64,000 nucleotides of DNA from CAJCJE01 sp035948315 (GTDB lineage Bacteria > Actinomycetota > Actinomycetes > Mycobacteriales > Pseudonocardiaceae): assembly GCA_035948315.1 (NCBI GenBank), contig DASZJG010000073.1:1-64000 (forward strand), read 5' to 3'. Under the pieces are notes generated by a model that saw nothing but the letters and a program-made list of their open reading frames with translations, ran no database searches and was not told where the DNA came from. Positions within the stretch are counted from its first letter, which is position 1. The number at the start of each line of letters is the position of its first letter. This document shows positions 49,731-58,468 of this stretch, in pieces. Position numbers and translations under genes: made by a program.

Positions 49731-50861
49731 TCAGCCGACCGAGCTCGCCCAGTTGCTGGCGATGGTCTTGGTCGCCATGGTCAACTGCTGCTGCGTCGGG
49801 AACTTGGCCGAGCCGGTCACCTGCGGCAGCGCGGCGAGCGCCTTCGCGTCGACGGTGCCGGCGGACTGCATCGCGGCCAGTTCGACCGGACGCGCTGCGC
49901 CCTGCAGGAACAGGTTCTGGCCCTCGGTGGAGTAGAGGAACTCCTCCCACAGCCGAGCGGCGGCCGGGTGCGGCGCGGACGCGCTGATGGCCTGGTTGTA
50001 GTAGTTCGCGTACAGGCCGTCGCTGGGCACGACGACCTTCCAGTTCACCTTGCCGGCCAGCGTCTGCGCGGCCGAGACCTGGAGGTAGTCCCAGTCGATG
50101 GTGATCGGGGTCTGGCCCGACTGGATGGTCGCCTGGGTCGCGCCGACCGGGATGAAGTTGCCGTCCTGCTTGAGCTGCGCGAAGTAGTCGATGCCGGGCT
50201 GGATGTTGTCGAAGTTGCCGCCCTTGGCCAGCGCCGCCGCGAACACGCCGGCGAACGCCGCGCCCGCCTTGGTCGGGTCGCCGTTGAGCGCGATCTCGCC
50301 CTTGTAGGCCGGGTTGGTCAGGTCCGCGAACGACTTCGGCTCGACCTTGACGCGGCTGGCGTCGTAGCCGATGGAGATGTACCCGCCGTAGTCGTTGTAC
50401 GAGTCGCCGTTGGCGGCCTTCTGGTTGTCCGGGATGTCGTTCCAGCTCGCGACCTTGTACGGCGCGAGCAGGCCGCTCGACGCCGCCGAGAGCGCGAAGG
50501 AGGAACCGAGGTCCAGCACGTCAGGCGCGCGGGTCTGGCCCTTGAGCTGCTTGACCGCGTTGATCTCGTCCTGGGAGCTGCCGTCCGGGTTGGCATCGTT
50601 GATCTTGATGCCGTACTTCTTGGTGAAGGTGTCCATCAGCGCGCCGTAGTTCGCCCACGTGCGCGGCAGCGTGATGACGTTGAGTGTGCCTTCGGCCTTG
50701 GCAGCCTTGACCAACGCGTCCATCCCACCGGCAGCCTGTGCGCTGGTCGCGTTGGCCGCCGGCGAGGAGGAGTCCCCCTGCGCCGAACCACCACAGCCGG
50801 CGACCCCGATCGCCAGTGCGGCCACCGCAGCCGCGATCCCGAGTAGCCGTCCGTTCTTCAC
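49731..50861 (-). CDS. ABC transporter substrate-binding lipoprotein
   Basis: From GTG 50861 the product is 376 residues. The signal peptide ends in a lipobox-like AIGVAGC, so the protein is a lipoprotein anchored outside the membrane. The mature part is a class II solute-binding protein (GTLNVITLPRTWANYGALMD, DVLDLGSSFALSA, GYISIGYDASRVKVEPKSFA) near the iron, polyamine and 2-aminoethylphosphonate groups. No pathway gene is linked, so the substrate stays open. It is the first gene of a four-gene operon and is divergent from a GntR regulator. Confidence 0.9.
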   Translation of the reverse strand: MKNGRLLGIAAAVAALAIGVAGCGGSAQGDSSSPAANATSAQAAGGMDALVKAAKAEGTLNVITLPRTWANYGALMDTFTKKYGIKINDANPDGSSQDEINAVKQLKGQTRAPDVLDLGSSFALSAASSGLLAPYKVASWNDIPDNQKAANGDSYNDYGGYISIGYDASRVKVEPKSFADLTNPAYKGEIALNGDPTKAGAAFAGVFAAALAKGGNFDNIQPGIDYFAQLKQDGNFIPVGATQATIQSGQTPITIDWDYLQVSAAQTLAGKVNWKVVVPSDGLYANYYNQAISASAPHPAAARLWEEFLYSTEGQNLFLQGAARPVELAAMQSAGTVDAKALAALPQVTGSAKFPTQQQLTMATKTIASNWASSVG

Positions 50862-50942
50862 GAGAGTGTCCTCATCTGTAACAGGAATTCCAACGGCACG
50901 GACACTCTCTGGTCCAGTTGTCATCTTGGCCAGGCAAGGTTG

Positions 50943-50960
50943 AACATGGCTGTACATGTT
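50943..50960. promoter_or_regulatory. Palindrome in the ABC operon / gntR intergenic region
   Basis: AACATG-GCTGTA-CATGTT is a perfect inverted repeat with 6-bp arms, 82 bp upstream of the lipoprotein start and 48 bp before the gntR start. It is a candidate site for the GntR protein. Confidence 0.45.
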
Positions 50961-51008
50961 GGCTAACACCCGGGTGCGTGAAGGCTTTCCCGATTAAGGT
51001 TCCGTGTT

Positions 51009-51776
51009 GTGGACACCGAACGAAACCAGCCGGCTACGTCGCTGTATCAGAAGCTCGCCGGGGACCTGAAGGCCGCCATCGCCGACGGGGTGTACGGCGA
51101 CGGTGCCCGACTGCCTTCGGAGAGTGATCTCGCCCGCGAGTACGGGGTGTCCAGGGGCACCGTGCGGCAGGCGTTCGCGGCGCTGCGGGCGGAGGGCGTG
51201 ATCGCGTCCCGGCGCGGCGCTCGGCGAGTTGTCCTCGGTGGACGGAAAATCCAGAACTTCACCGATCTGGTCAGTTTCTCCCGTTGGGCGCGTTCGCTCG
51301 GCGAAACTCCGTCCGGCCGGATGGTCAGCCTGCAGCGGCGACCGGCCGGCCAGGAGGAGTGCGAGCGGCTCAACCTGGAGGACGGCGCGCAGATCTACTA
51401 CCTGGAGCGAGTGCGGCTGCTCTCCGGCCGCCCGGTGATGATCGAGCGCTCCGCGTTCCCGGACCGGGTCGGCGCGCTGGTCGCCGGCATGGAGAACGAC
51501 GTCCAGTCGATCACCGACCGGCTGGAGGAACTCGGCGTGATCTTCGCCGACGCCGAGCACATCATCGACGCGGTGCCCGCGTCGGCGGCGGACGCGCGCC
51601 TGCTGGGCGTCAGCCCTCGGGTGCCCTTACTCCGCGAGCGCCGGCACACCACCGATCCGGCCGGCGTCCCGGTGGAATGGTCCGAGGACCGCTACCTCGG
51701 CGACGCGGTCGCGTTCACCGTGCACAACTCGCTCGCCGCGAACAGCCTCGCTCGCACGCCCAACCATCGTCCGTAG
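51009..51776 (+). CDS. GntR/HutC-family transcriptional regulator (UTRA domain)
   Basis: The product is 255 residues. The winged helix is clear (SLYQKLAGDLKAAIADGVYG, LPSESDLAREYGVSRGTVRQAFAALRAEGVI), followed by a UTRA ligand domain with LERVRLLSGRPVMIERSAFP and VEWSEDRYLGDAVAFTVHNS. UTRA domains sense small molecules such as sugars, amino acids or phosphonates. It most likely controls the divergent ABC importer and senses its cargo. Confidence 0.92.
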   Translation: MDTERNQPATSLYQKLAGDLKAAIADGVYGDGARLPSESDLAREYGVSRGTVRQAFAALRAEGVIASRRGARRVVLGGRKIQNFTDLVSFSRWARSLGETPSGRMVSLQRRPAGQEECERLNLEDGAQIYYLERVRLLSGRPVMIERSAFPDRVGALVAGMENDVQSITDRLEELGVIFADAEHIIDAVPASAADARLLGVSPRVPLLRERRHTTDPAGVPVEWSEDRYLGDAVAFTVHNSLAANSLARTPNHRP

Positions 51777-51816
51777 GGCATTGCGGATATTTTCAACACG
51801 CGTAGAATTCTGCGGT

Positions 51817-52194
51817 ATGGTCGCCCCACGTTCCGTGGCCCGGTTCAACCGTCGGGTCACCAATCGGATCCTCGGCGGGCTCGGGCCCGTCGCGCCCGGC
51901 TTCGGCCTGATCCTGCACACCGGGCGCAAGTCCGGTCGCGCCTTCCGCACCCCGGTCAACATCTTCCGGACCGATGAGGGCTACGTCGTCGCACTCACCT
52001 ACGGCCCGCAGTCGGACTGGGTGCGCAACATCCTGGCCGCGGGCGGCTGCGACGTGATCATGCGCGGTCGTACGGTCCACCTGACCGCGCCCGAGATCGT
52101 GCGGGATCCGGGCCTGCGCCGCCTACCCGTGTTCACCAGGCCGATCCTCACCGTGGTCGGTGTCAAGGACCTCCTGCTCCTGCACGAGTCCTAG
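51817..52194 (+). CDS. F420H2-dependent nitroreductase/quinone reductase family protein (DDN-like)
   Basis: The product is 125 residues from ATG 51817. The family core LILHTGRKSGRAFRTPVNIF and YVVALTYGPQSDWVRNILAAGGCDV is easy to see (PF04075). Such proteins use the deazaflavin cofactor F420 to reduce quinones or nitro compounds. It has no operon partner. A second, distinct member of the same family lies at 59905-60339. Confidence 0.85.
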   Translation: MVAPRSVARFNRRVTNRILGGLGPVAPGFGLILHTGRKSGRAFRTPVNIFRTDEGYVVALTYGPQSDWVRNILAAGGCDVIMRGRTVHLTAPEIVRDPGLRRLPVFTRPILTVVGVKDLLLLHES

Positions 52195-52326
52195 TACAGC
52201 CGCCTGTTGTGAATTCAGAAAAATTCCAATAGGCGACTGCGCCATTCGGCAGAACGGGATTCAGGATATGTGTCAACCGTGAATGGAAGACGTTGTCCCG
52301 AATACGACAGGAAATCAGACTCGACC

Positions 52327-52386
52327 TTGACAGCGTTGTCGTGGCGGGATTTTCTGCTAAGGCATGTCAGGTGACAACGTTGTCAC
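52327..52386. promoter_or_regulatory. LacI-type operators before the GH92 gene
   Basis: GTGACAACGTTGTCAC (52371-52386) is a perfect 16-bp palindrome of the LacI type. TGACAGCGTTGTCG (52328-52341) is a second copy with two mismatches, overlapping a TTGACA box (52327-52332). A half-site CGTTGTC also occurs near 52291. No LacI gene is present in the window. Confidence 0.6.
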
Positions 52387-52461
52387 TTTCCGGGAATGCT
52401 GTGCCAGCCGCGCCACCTGCTCGTGCGCCCCCTGCCCCGTACCAGACGCGAGGGAACCCAG

Positions 52462-55164
52462 ATGGCCTCCTTAGCCAGATCCTCCTTACGCATCATCGCG
52501 GCGTCCGGCGTCATCGTCGCCGCGATGCTCCCGGCAATCGGCTCGGCCGCACCGACACCTGCCGCGGTCACCGACCCGGCCTCGGTCGTGAACCCGTTCA
52601 TCGGCACTTCCAACTCGGCGGACGACTTCCCCGGCGCGGACGCGCCGTTCGGCGCGGTCCAGTGGAGCCCGGACACGCCGAGCAGGCCGGACGGCGGCGG
52701 CTACGAGTACAACGACTCGTCGATCACCGGCTTCAGCCTCACCCACCTCTCCGGCCCCGGCTGCGGCGCCGACGGTGACGTGCCGATCCTGCCGACCACC
52801 GGCGGTATCAACACCGGCGCCACCGACGGCTTCTCGCACAGCAACGAGTCCGCGAACGCGGGCTACTACGCGGTGACCACGAGCAACGGCATCAAGAGCG
52901 AGCTGACCGCGACCGAGCGCTCCGGCATGGCCCGCTTCACCTTCCCGTCCACCACGCAGGCCAACCTGATCTTCAAGCTCAACGGCAGCCAGAACGGCGA
53001 CTCGGCCACCAGTTGGAACATCGTCAGCAACACCGAGGTTTCCGGCTCGGTCACCTCCGGCAACTTCTGCGGCGCCGGCAACAGCTACACGATGTACTTC
53101 GACGTCATCTTCGACCAGCCGTTCAGCGCCAACGGCACCGCGGTCGCGCAGGCCGCGCCCGCCCCGCACAACGAGACCACCGTGCACGGCCAGACGGCGC
53201 ACCCGCAGCTGACCCCGAAGGCCGCGGCGGCCGGCCCGAACAGCGGCTACGTCACCTTCAACACCACCAGCAACCAGGTCGTGCAGGCCAAGGTCGGCAT
53301 CTCCTACGTGTCGACGGCCAACGCGGTCGCGAACCGGACCGCGGAAAACCCGAACTGGAACTTCAGCGCCACGCAGACCGCGACGCACAACGCGTGGAAC
53401 TCGACGCTCGGCCGCATCCAGGTGTCCGGTGGCACAACGACGCAGCAGCAGATCTTCTACACCGCGCTGTACCACTCGTTGCTGCACCCGAACGTCTTCT
53501 CCGACACCAACGGCCAGTACATGGGATTCGACAACAAGGTGCACACCGTCGACTCCGGCCATTCCGCGCTGTACGCGAATTTCTCCGGTTGGGACATTTA
53601 TCGCAGCCAGGCGCAATTGACCGCGCTGGTCGCACCGAGTGTCGCGAGCGATATCGCACAATCCATGACGGACGATTACGCGCAGAGCGGAATGCTGCCG
53701 AAATGGGCGCAGAACAACGGCGAATCATATGTGATGGTCGGTGACCCGGCCGACGAGATCATCGCCGACTACTACGCGTTCGGCGCACACAACTTCAGCA
53801 CCTCGACCGCGTTGACCGACATGGTGAAGGAAGCCGTCGCCACCAGCAACATCCGCCCCGGCCTGAACTACCTGAACAGCCCCGGCTATCTGGCCAGCGA
53901 CGGCGCCTACCAGTGCTGCAACTTCTACGGCCCGGTGTCCACCCAACTCGAGTACGACAGCGCCGACTTCGCCATCTCCGCGCTGGCCGGTTCGCTCGGC
54001 GACACCACCGACCAGACCACCTTCCGCAACCGCGCCCAGGACTGGCAGTACACGTTCAACTCGGGCAGCGGTTTCATGCAGCCGCGCAACGCGGACGGTG
54101 CGTGGGCGGGCGGGTTCGACCCGACCAGCGGGACCAACTTCGTGGAGGGCACCTCCTGGCAGTACACCGGCATGGTGCCGTTCAACGTCGCCGGGCTGGC
54201 CTCGGCCAAGGGCGGCAACGGGAACATGATCAGCTACCTCAACAGCGTGCTCGCCGGTTTCCACGGCAGCGGCGGCAGCCAGTCCGACCTCGGCAACGAG
54301 CCGAGCCTCTACCTGCCGTGGGAGTACGACTACGTCGGTCAGCCGTACCAGACGCAGAAGATCGTCCGCCAGGTCCAGGACCAGATCTGGACCGACGCGC
54401 CCGGCGGCCTCGCCGGCAACGACGACCTCGGCGAGATGAGCTCCTGGTACGTGTTCTCCGCGCTCGGCATGTACCCGGAGACCCCGGGCACCGCCGACCT
54501 CGCCCAGGGCAGCCCGATGTTCACCCAGGCCGTGGTCACGCTGCCCAGCGGCAACACGCTGACCGTCAACGCGCCGCAGGCCGCGGACAACGCGCCGTAC
54601 GTGCAGAGCGAAACCTGGAACGGCGGCGCGTGGAACAACGCCTCCGTCCCCAGCGGCGCGCTGACCAGCGGTGGCACCCTCACGATCAACGAGGGCACCT
54701 CGGCCAACACCTCGTGGGCCAGCGGCACCTCGTCCGCCCCGCCCTCCTACGGCGGCAGCGGCCACCCGTACAAGACCGGCGCGATCACCAACAAGGCGCT
54801 CGGTTTCTGCCTCGACACCGATCACAGCGGTACCGGCAACGGCACCAAGGTGCAGGTGTGGGGCTGTGACAACACCGGCGCGCAGGAATGGGCGGTCGTC
54901 TCCGACGGCACGCTCCAGGCGCTCGGCGGCTGTCTGGACGTGTCCAACAGCGGCACGGCCAACGGGACGCTCGTCCAGCACTGGACGTGCAACGACACCG
55001 GTGCGCAGCAGTGGCAGGTGCAGTCCAACGGATCGCTGCTGAACCCGCAGTCGGGCAAGTGTCTCGACGACCCGAGCGGCAGCACCACCAACGGCACTCA
55101 GTTGCAGCTCTACACCTGCAACGCCAGCAACGCCCAGATCTGGGTCCTGCCCACGTCCAACTGA
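52462..55164 (+). CDS. Secreted GH92 alpha-mannosidase with C-terminal ricin-type lectin domain
   Basis: The product is 900 residues. A signal peptide (ending near IGSAAPTPA) precedes the N-terminal beta-sandwich (VVNPFIGTSNSADDFPGADA) and the (alpha/alpha)6 catalytic domain with LGNEPSLYLPWEYDYVGQPY and GNDDLGEMSSWYVFSALGMYP, the GH92 signatures that carry the acid glutamate and base aspartates. Residues about 775-900 are a beta-trefoil lectin (CBM13) with three QxW repeats (AQEWAV, AQQWQV, AQIWVL). GH92 enzymes are calcium-dependent exo-mannosidases. The lectin would hold it to glycan substrate outside the cell. Confidence 0.92.
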   Translation: MASLARSSLRIIAASGVIVAAMLPAIGSAAPTPAAVTDPASVVNPFIGTSNSADDFPGADAPFGAVQWSPDTPSRPDGGGYEYNDSSITGFSLTHLSGPGCGADGDVPILPTTGGINTGATDGFSHSNESANAGYYAVTTSNGIKSELTATERSGMARFTFPSTTQANLIFKLNGSQNGDSATSWNIVSNTEVSGSVTSGNFCGAGNSYTMYFDVIFDQPFSANGTAVAQAAPAPHNETTVHGQTAHPQLTPKAAAAGPNSGYVTFNTTSNQVVQAKVGISYVSTANAVANRTAENPNWNFSATQTATHNAWNSTLGRIQVSGGTTTQQQIFYTALYHSLLHPNVFSDTNGQYMGFDNKVHTVDSGHSALYANFSGWDIYRSQAQLTALVAPSVASDIAQSMTDDYAQSGMLPKWAQNNGESYVMVGDPADEIIADYYAFGAHNFSTSTALTDMVKEAVATSNIRPGLNYLNSPGYLASDGAYQCCNFYGPVSTQLEYDSADFAISALAGSLGDTTDQTTFRNRAQDWQYTFNSGSGFMQPRNADGAWAGGFDPTSGTNFVEGTSWQYTGMVPFNVAGLASAKGGNGNMISYLNSVLAGFHGSGGSQSDLGNEPSLYLPWEYDYVGQPYQTQKIVRQVQDQIWTDAPGGLAGNDDLGEMSSWYVFSALGMYPETPGTADLAQGSPMFTQAVVTLPSGNTLTVNAPQAADNAPYVQSETWNGGAWNNASVPSGALTSGGTLTINEGTSANTSWASGTSSAPPSYGGSGHPYKTGAITNKALGFCLDTDHSGTGNGTKVQVWGCDNTGAQEWAVVSDGTLQALGGCLDVSNSGTANGTLVQHWTCNDTGAQQWQVQSNGSLLNPQSGKCLDDPSGSTTNGTQLQLYTCNASNAQIWVLPTSN

Positions 55165-55176
55165 GGTGATTGCCGC

Positions 55177-55210
55177 GAACCGGGGGTGCGGGAAACCGCA
55201 TCCCCGGTTC
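55177..55210 (+). terminator. Terminator of the GH92 gene
   Basis: GAACCGGGGGTGCGG (55177-55191), a GAAA tetraloop, and CCGCATCCCCGGTTC (55196-55210) form a 15-bp stem with one mismatch. It lies 12 bp after the stop codon. Confidence 0.75.
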
Positions 55211-55241
55211 CGTCCGCGCACTGCCCCTGCGATCCGCGCCC

Positions 55242-55283
55242 GAGAAGATTATCGTGACCGTTGGTGACGACGGCCGGGGCGTC
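55242..55283 (+). pseudogene. Possible histidine kinase remnant (ATP-binding G1 box)
   Basis: One frame here reads EKIIVTVGDDGRGV, which looks like the strand and DDGxG box of a HATPase_c domain. It is cut off before and after, and the response regulator gene starts 39 bp later. In the usual NarL-type pair the kinase gene ends just before the regulator. The match is short, so chance is not excluded. Confidence 0.3.
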
Positions 55284-55321
55284 GCCTGGCGAGCTTCCCA
55301 CGGCGACCATGGAGATCCCAG

Positions 55322-55978
55322 TTGCGCATCGTCATAGCCGAGGACGAGTACCTCCTCCGAGCCGGCCTGGCCAGGCTGCTCGCCGCCTACGACATCGAAA
55401 CGGTCGCATCCGTCGAATCCGGCGAACACCTGCTCACCGCGATCGACGAACACACCCCCGATCTCGCCATCGTCGATGTCCGCCTCCCGCCCACGTACTC
55501 CGACGAGGGCCTGCGCGCCGCCGTCGCCGCCCGCGCCGCCCGACCCGGCCTGCCGATCCTGGTGCTGTCCCAGCACGTCGAAGCCCTCTACGCCCGCGAA
55601 CTCCTCGCAGACGGCCAGGGCGGCGTCGGCTACCTGCTCAGGGACCGTGTCTTCAACGACGGCGAATTCATCGACGCCGTCCGCCGAGTCGCCGCGGGCG
55701 GCACCGCCATGGACCCCGAGGTCATCGCCACCCTCGTCAACAGCTCCCCCAAACACAGCCCGCTCATCGGCCTCACCACCCGCGAACGCCACGTCCTCGA
55801 ACTGATGGCAGAAGGCCGCCCCAATGCCGCCATCGCCCGCCAACTTGTCATATCCGAAAGCGCTGTCAGCGAACACTCCGCCGGCATCTTCGACAAACTC
55901 GGCCTCATCGCCACCGACGACGACAACCGCCGCGTCCTCGCGGTGCTGGCCTATCTCGGCGAATCCGCGGCCAACTGA
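55322..55978 (+). CDS. NarL/LuxR-family response regulator (orphan)
   Basis: The product is 218 residues from TTG 55322, with GGAG 7 nt upstream. The receiver domain has IVIAEDEYLLRAG (acidic pocket), LAIVDVRLPP with the phosphorylated Asp, VLSQHVE and YLLRDRV (Lys replaced by Arg or shifted). The C-terminal helix-turn-helix is LTTRERHVLELMAEGRPNAAIARQLVISESAVSEHSAGIFDKLGL. No full-length kinase gene is adjacent. It overlaps the convergent ROK gene by 28 bp. Confidence 0.88.
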   Translation: MRIVIAEDEYLLRAGLARLLAAYDIETVASVESGEHLLTAIDEHTPDLAIVDVRLPPTYSDEGLRAAVAARAARPGLPILVLSQHVEALYARELLADGQGGVGYLLRDRVFNDGEFIDAVRRVAAGGTAMDPEVIATLVNSSPKHSPLIGLTTRERHVLELMAEGRPNAAIARQLVISESAVSEHSAGIFDKLGLIATDDDNRRVLAVLAYLGESAAN

Positions 55979-57192
55979 CTGACCAGCGTCGGCACGAAAC
56001 TCGCGGGATCGGCGCGGATGGCCCGGACTACCGCTGTCGCGGCGCCGCGGACGGCGGCGTAGGGGCCGACGGTGGAGGCCAGGACGCGGACGGGGTGCCA
56101 GGTGGCGCTGAGGACGCGGGTGGCGAGTTCTTCGGTGATGGGGTCGGCGAGCCAGGGTTGGAGGGTGGCGTAGCGGCCGCCGAGGATGATCGTGGGGACG
56201 TCGAGGACGTTGACGACGCCGGCCAGTGCGATGCCGAGCCAGTGGCCTGCTTCGTTGACCGCTTGGACGGTGGCGGGATGGGCGGCGCGGAGGCGGTCCA
56301 GGAGGGCTTCGACGGACGTGGGGTCGACGGCGCCCGCGGACCAGAGGCCGACGGCGCGGAGGATGGATTCGACGCTGGCCAGCTGTTCCAGGCAGCCGTG
56401 TGCGCCGCAGGAGCAGCGCGGGCCGTTGGGGTCGATGGCCAGGTGGCCGATTTCGCCGCTGAAGCCGCGCACGCCTTCGAACAGGCCGCTGTCGATGATG
56501 ATGCCGGCGCCGATGCCGATTTCACCGGAGACGCAGATGAAGTTGGGCAGGTCGTCGGCTGACCAGAGTTCGGCAAGGGCGGCGAAGTTGGCTTCGTTGC
56601 CGAGCAGGAGGGGGCGGTCGGCGAGGTCGAGGCGGGCGCGGAGTTCGCCGTCGAGGTCCACTTCGCGCCAGCCGAGGTTGGGGGCGGTGCGGAGCAGACC
56701 GGCCGCGGGTTCGACCAGGCCGGGGACGGCCAGGCCCAGGCCGCCGATGGGGACGCCGAGCGCTTGCGCGTCGGCAAGGGCGGTGCGGGTGAGGGTGGTC
56801 AGGCGTCCCAGGACGGAGGCGACCGAGCGGTTGCGGTTGTCGCCGCCTCGGATGCGCCGTTTGCGGACTTCGCCGGTCAGGTCGACCAGGCAGGTGGCCA
56901 GGTAGTCGACGCCGATCTCGACGCCGAGGCCGTGCATGCCGTGCGGCGACAACGTCAGCTCGGTGCCGCGTCTGCCCCGGCCGGAGCGTTGTTCCTGGCC
57001 GGTTTCGGCGACCAGGTCGGCGGCGATCATGGCTTCGACCACACTGGACACTGTCGCCTTGGTGAGGCCGGTGTGCGCGGCGACGGTGGCGCGGGATACC
57101 GCGCCCGCCTCGGCGATGGCGCCGAGCACGAGGCCGGTGTTGTGCCGGCGCACGGTGTGCGCGCCGGCCGGTTGTGCGTGCGGCATGGGCAT
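55951..57192 (-). CDS. xylR: ROK-family repressor of the xylose genes (XylR)
   Basis: From ATG 57192 the product is 413 residues. A winged helix (AEAGAVSRATVAAHTGLTKATVSSVVEAMIAADLV) precedes a ROK domain. The domain has an intact zinc motif, CSCGAHGCLE, after GEIGHLAIDPNG, unlike the two ROK proteins of the chitosan cassette. It is divergent from xylA with an operator at the xylA -10 region, so it is the xylose-responsive repressor. The ATG at 57186 is an alternative start. Confidence 0.88.
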   Translation of the reverse strand: MPMPHAQPAGAHTVRRHNTGLVLGAIAEAGAVSRATVAAHTGLTKATVSSVVEAMIAADLVAETGQEQRSGRGRRGTELTLSPHGMHGLGVEIGVDYLATCLVDLTGEVRKRRIRGGDNRNRSVASVLGRLTTLTRTALADAQALGVPIGGLGLAVPGLVEPAAGLLRTAPNLGWREVDLDGELRARLDLADRPLLLGNEANFAALAELWSADDLPNFICVSGEIGIGAGIIIDSGLFEGVRGFSGEIGHLAIDPNGPRCSCGAHGCLEQLASVESILRAVGLWSAGAVDPTSVEALLDRLRAAHPATVQAVNEAGHWLGIALAGVVNVLDVPTIILGGRYATLQPWLADPITEELATRVLSATWHPVRVLASTVGPYAAVRGAATAVVRAIRADPASFVPTLVSQLAADSPR

Positions 57193-57201
57193 GGATCCTA
57201 G

Positions 57202-57266
57202 TTCAGTGGCTGAATCAAATCCTTGACGTTGCCTCGTTGAGCTTTTAAGTTTAGGTCCCGAACTAA
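57202..57266. promoter_or_regulatory. xylA promoter with XylR operator
   Basis: TTGACG (57223-57228), 17 bp, TAAGTT (57246-57251) make a good promoter. TTAG-N8-CTAA (57251-57266) with overlapping AGTT/AACT arms covers the predicted start point. A second repeat TTCAG-TGG-CTGAA (57202-57214) lies toward xylR and may serve autoregulation. Confidence 0.6.
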
Positions 57267-57289
57267 TAAACGCCACCCGAGGAGGACCC

Positions 57290-58468
57290 ATGGCCGGGCA
57301 GCCCGTTCCCGAGGACAAGTTCAGCTTCGGCCTGTGGACCGTCGGCTGGCGCGCGCAGGACCCGTTCGGCGATCCGACGCGGGCGCCGCTGGATCCGGTG
57401 GAATCCGTGCATCGACTGGCCGAGTTGGGCGCATGGGGCGTTTCGTTCCACGACGATGACCTGATCCCGTTCGGCAGCGACGATTCCGCGCGCGCGAATC
57501 ACATTCAGCGGTTCCGTAAGGCGTTGGCCGAGACGGGCATCGTGGTGCCGATGGCGACGACGAACCTGTTCACCCATCCGGTTTTCCGGGATGGCGCGTT
57601 CACCAGCAACGATCGCGCGGTGCGGCGGTTCGCGCTGCGCAAGGTGATGCGGAATCTGGAGCTGGCCGCCGAGCTGGGTGCGCGGACATACGTGTTCTGG
57701 GGTGGTCGGGAGGGTTCCGAGACCGACGCGGGCAAGGATGTGCGAGCGGCGCTGGATCGGTACGCGGAGGCGATCGACACGCTCGCGCAGTACTCGATCG
57801 ACCAGGGCTTCGGGTTGCGGTTCGCGCTGGAGCCGAAGCCGAACGAGCCGCGCGGCGACATCCTGCTGCCGACCGTCGGGCACGCGCTCGCGTTCATTTC
57901 CGGCTTGCGACACAAGGACATGGTCGGGGTGAACCCGGAGGTCGGGCACGAGCAGATGGCCGGGCTGAACTTCGTGCACGGGATCGCGCAGGCGATGTGG
58001 CACGGCAAGCTGTTCCACATCGACCTCAACGGGCAGCGCGGGCCAAAATACGACCAGGATCTGGTGTTCGGGCACGGGGATCTGCTGTCCGCGTTCTTCC
58101 TGGTCGATCTGCTGGAGCAGGGCGGGTACGAAGGCCCTCGACACTTCGACTACAAGCCGTTGCGGACCGAGGACATGGACGGGGTGTGGGCGAGCGCGGC
58201 GGCGAACATGCGGACGTACCTGCTGCTGCGCGAACGGGCCGCCGCCTTCCGGGCCGATCCGAGGGTCAAGGAGGCGCTGGCCGCCTCTCGGGTGCCGGAG
58301 CTGGCGGTTCCCACTCTGGAGCCGGGCGAGTCGGCTGCCGATCTGCTCGCGGATCGGTCGGCTTTCGAGGACTTCGATCCGGACGCGGCTGCGGAGCGTG
58401 GTTACGGGTTCGTGCGGCTGAACCAGTTGGCGCTTGAGCATCTGGTGGGCGCTGACCAGAATCGATGA
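57290..58468 (+). CDS. xylA: Xylose isomerase
   Basis: The product is 392 residues, the size of the class I actinobacterial enzyme. VSFHDDDLIPFG has the catalytic His, LRFALEPKPNEPRGDILLPT the first metal Glu, and VGVNPEVGHEQMAGLNFVHG with LFHIDLNGQRGPKYDQDL the further ligands. It converts D-xylose to D-xylulose in the cytosol. GAGGAGG lies 4 nt before the ATG. Its stop overlaps the xylB start as ATGA. Confidence 0.98.
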   Translation: MAGQPVPEDKFSFGLWTVGWRAQDPFGDPTRAPLDPVESVHRLAELGAWGVSFHDDDLIPFGSDDSARANHIQRFRKALAETGIVVPMATTNLFTHPVFRDGAFTSNDRAVRRFALRKVMRNLELAAELGARTYVFWGGREGSETDAGKDVRAALDRYAEAIDTLAQYSIDQGFGLRFALEPKPNEPRGDILLPTVGHALAFISGLRHKDMVGVNPEVGHEQMAGLNFVHGIAQAMWHGKLFHIDLNGQRGPKYDQDLVFGHGDLLSAFFLVDLLEQGGYEGPRHFDYKPLRTEDMDGVWASAAANMRTYLLLRERAAAFRADPRVKEALAASRVPELAVPTLEPGESAADLLADRSAFEDFDPDAAAERGYGFVRLNQLALEHLVGADQNR

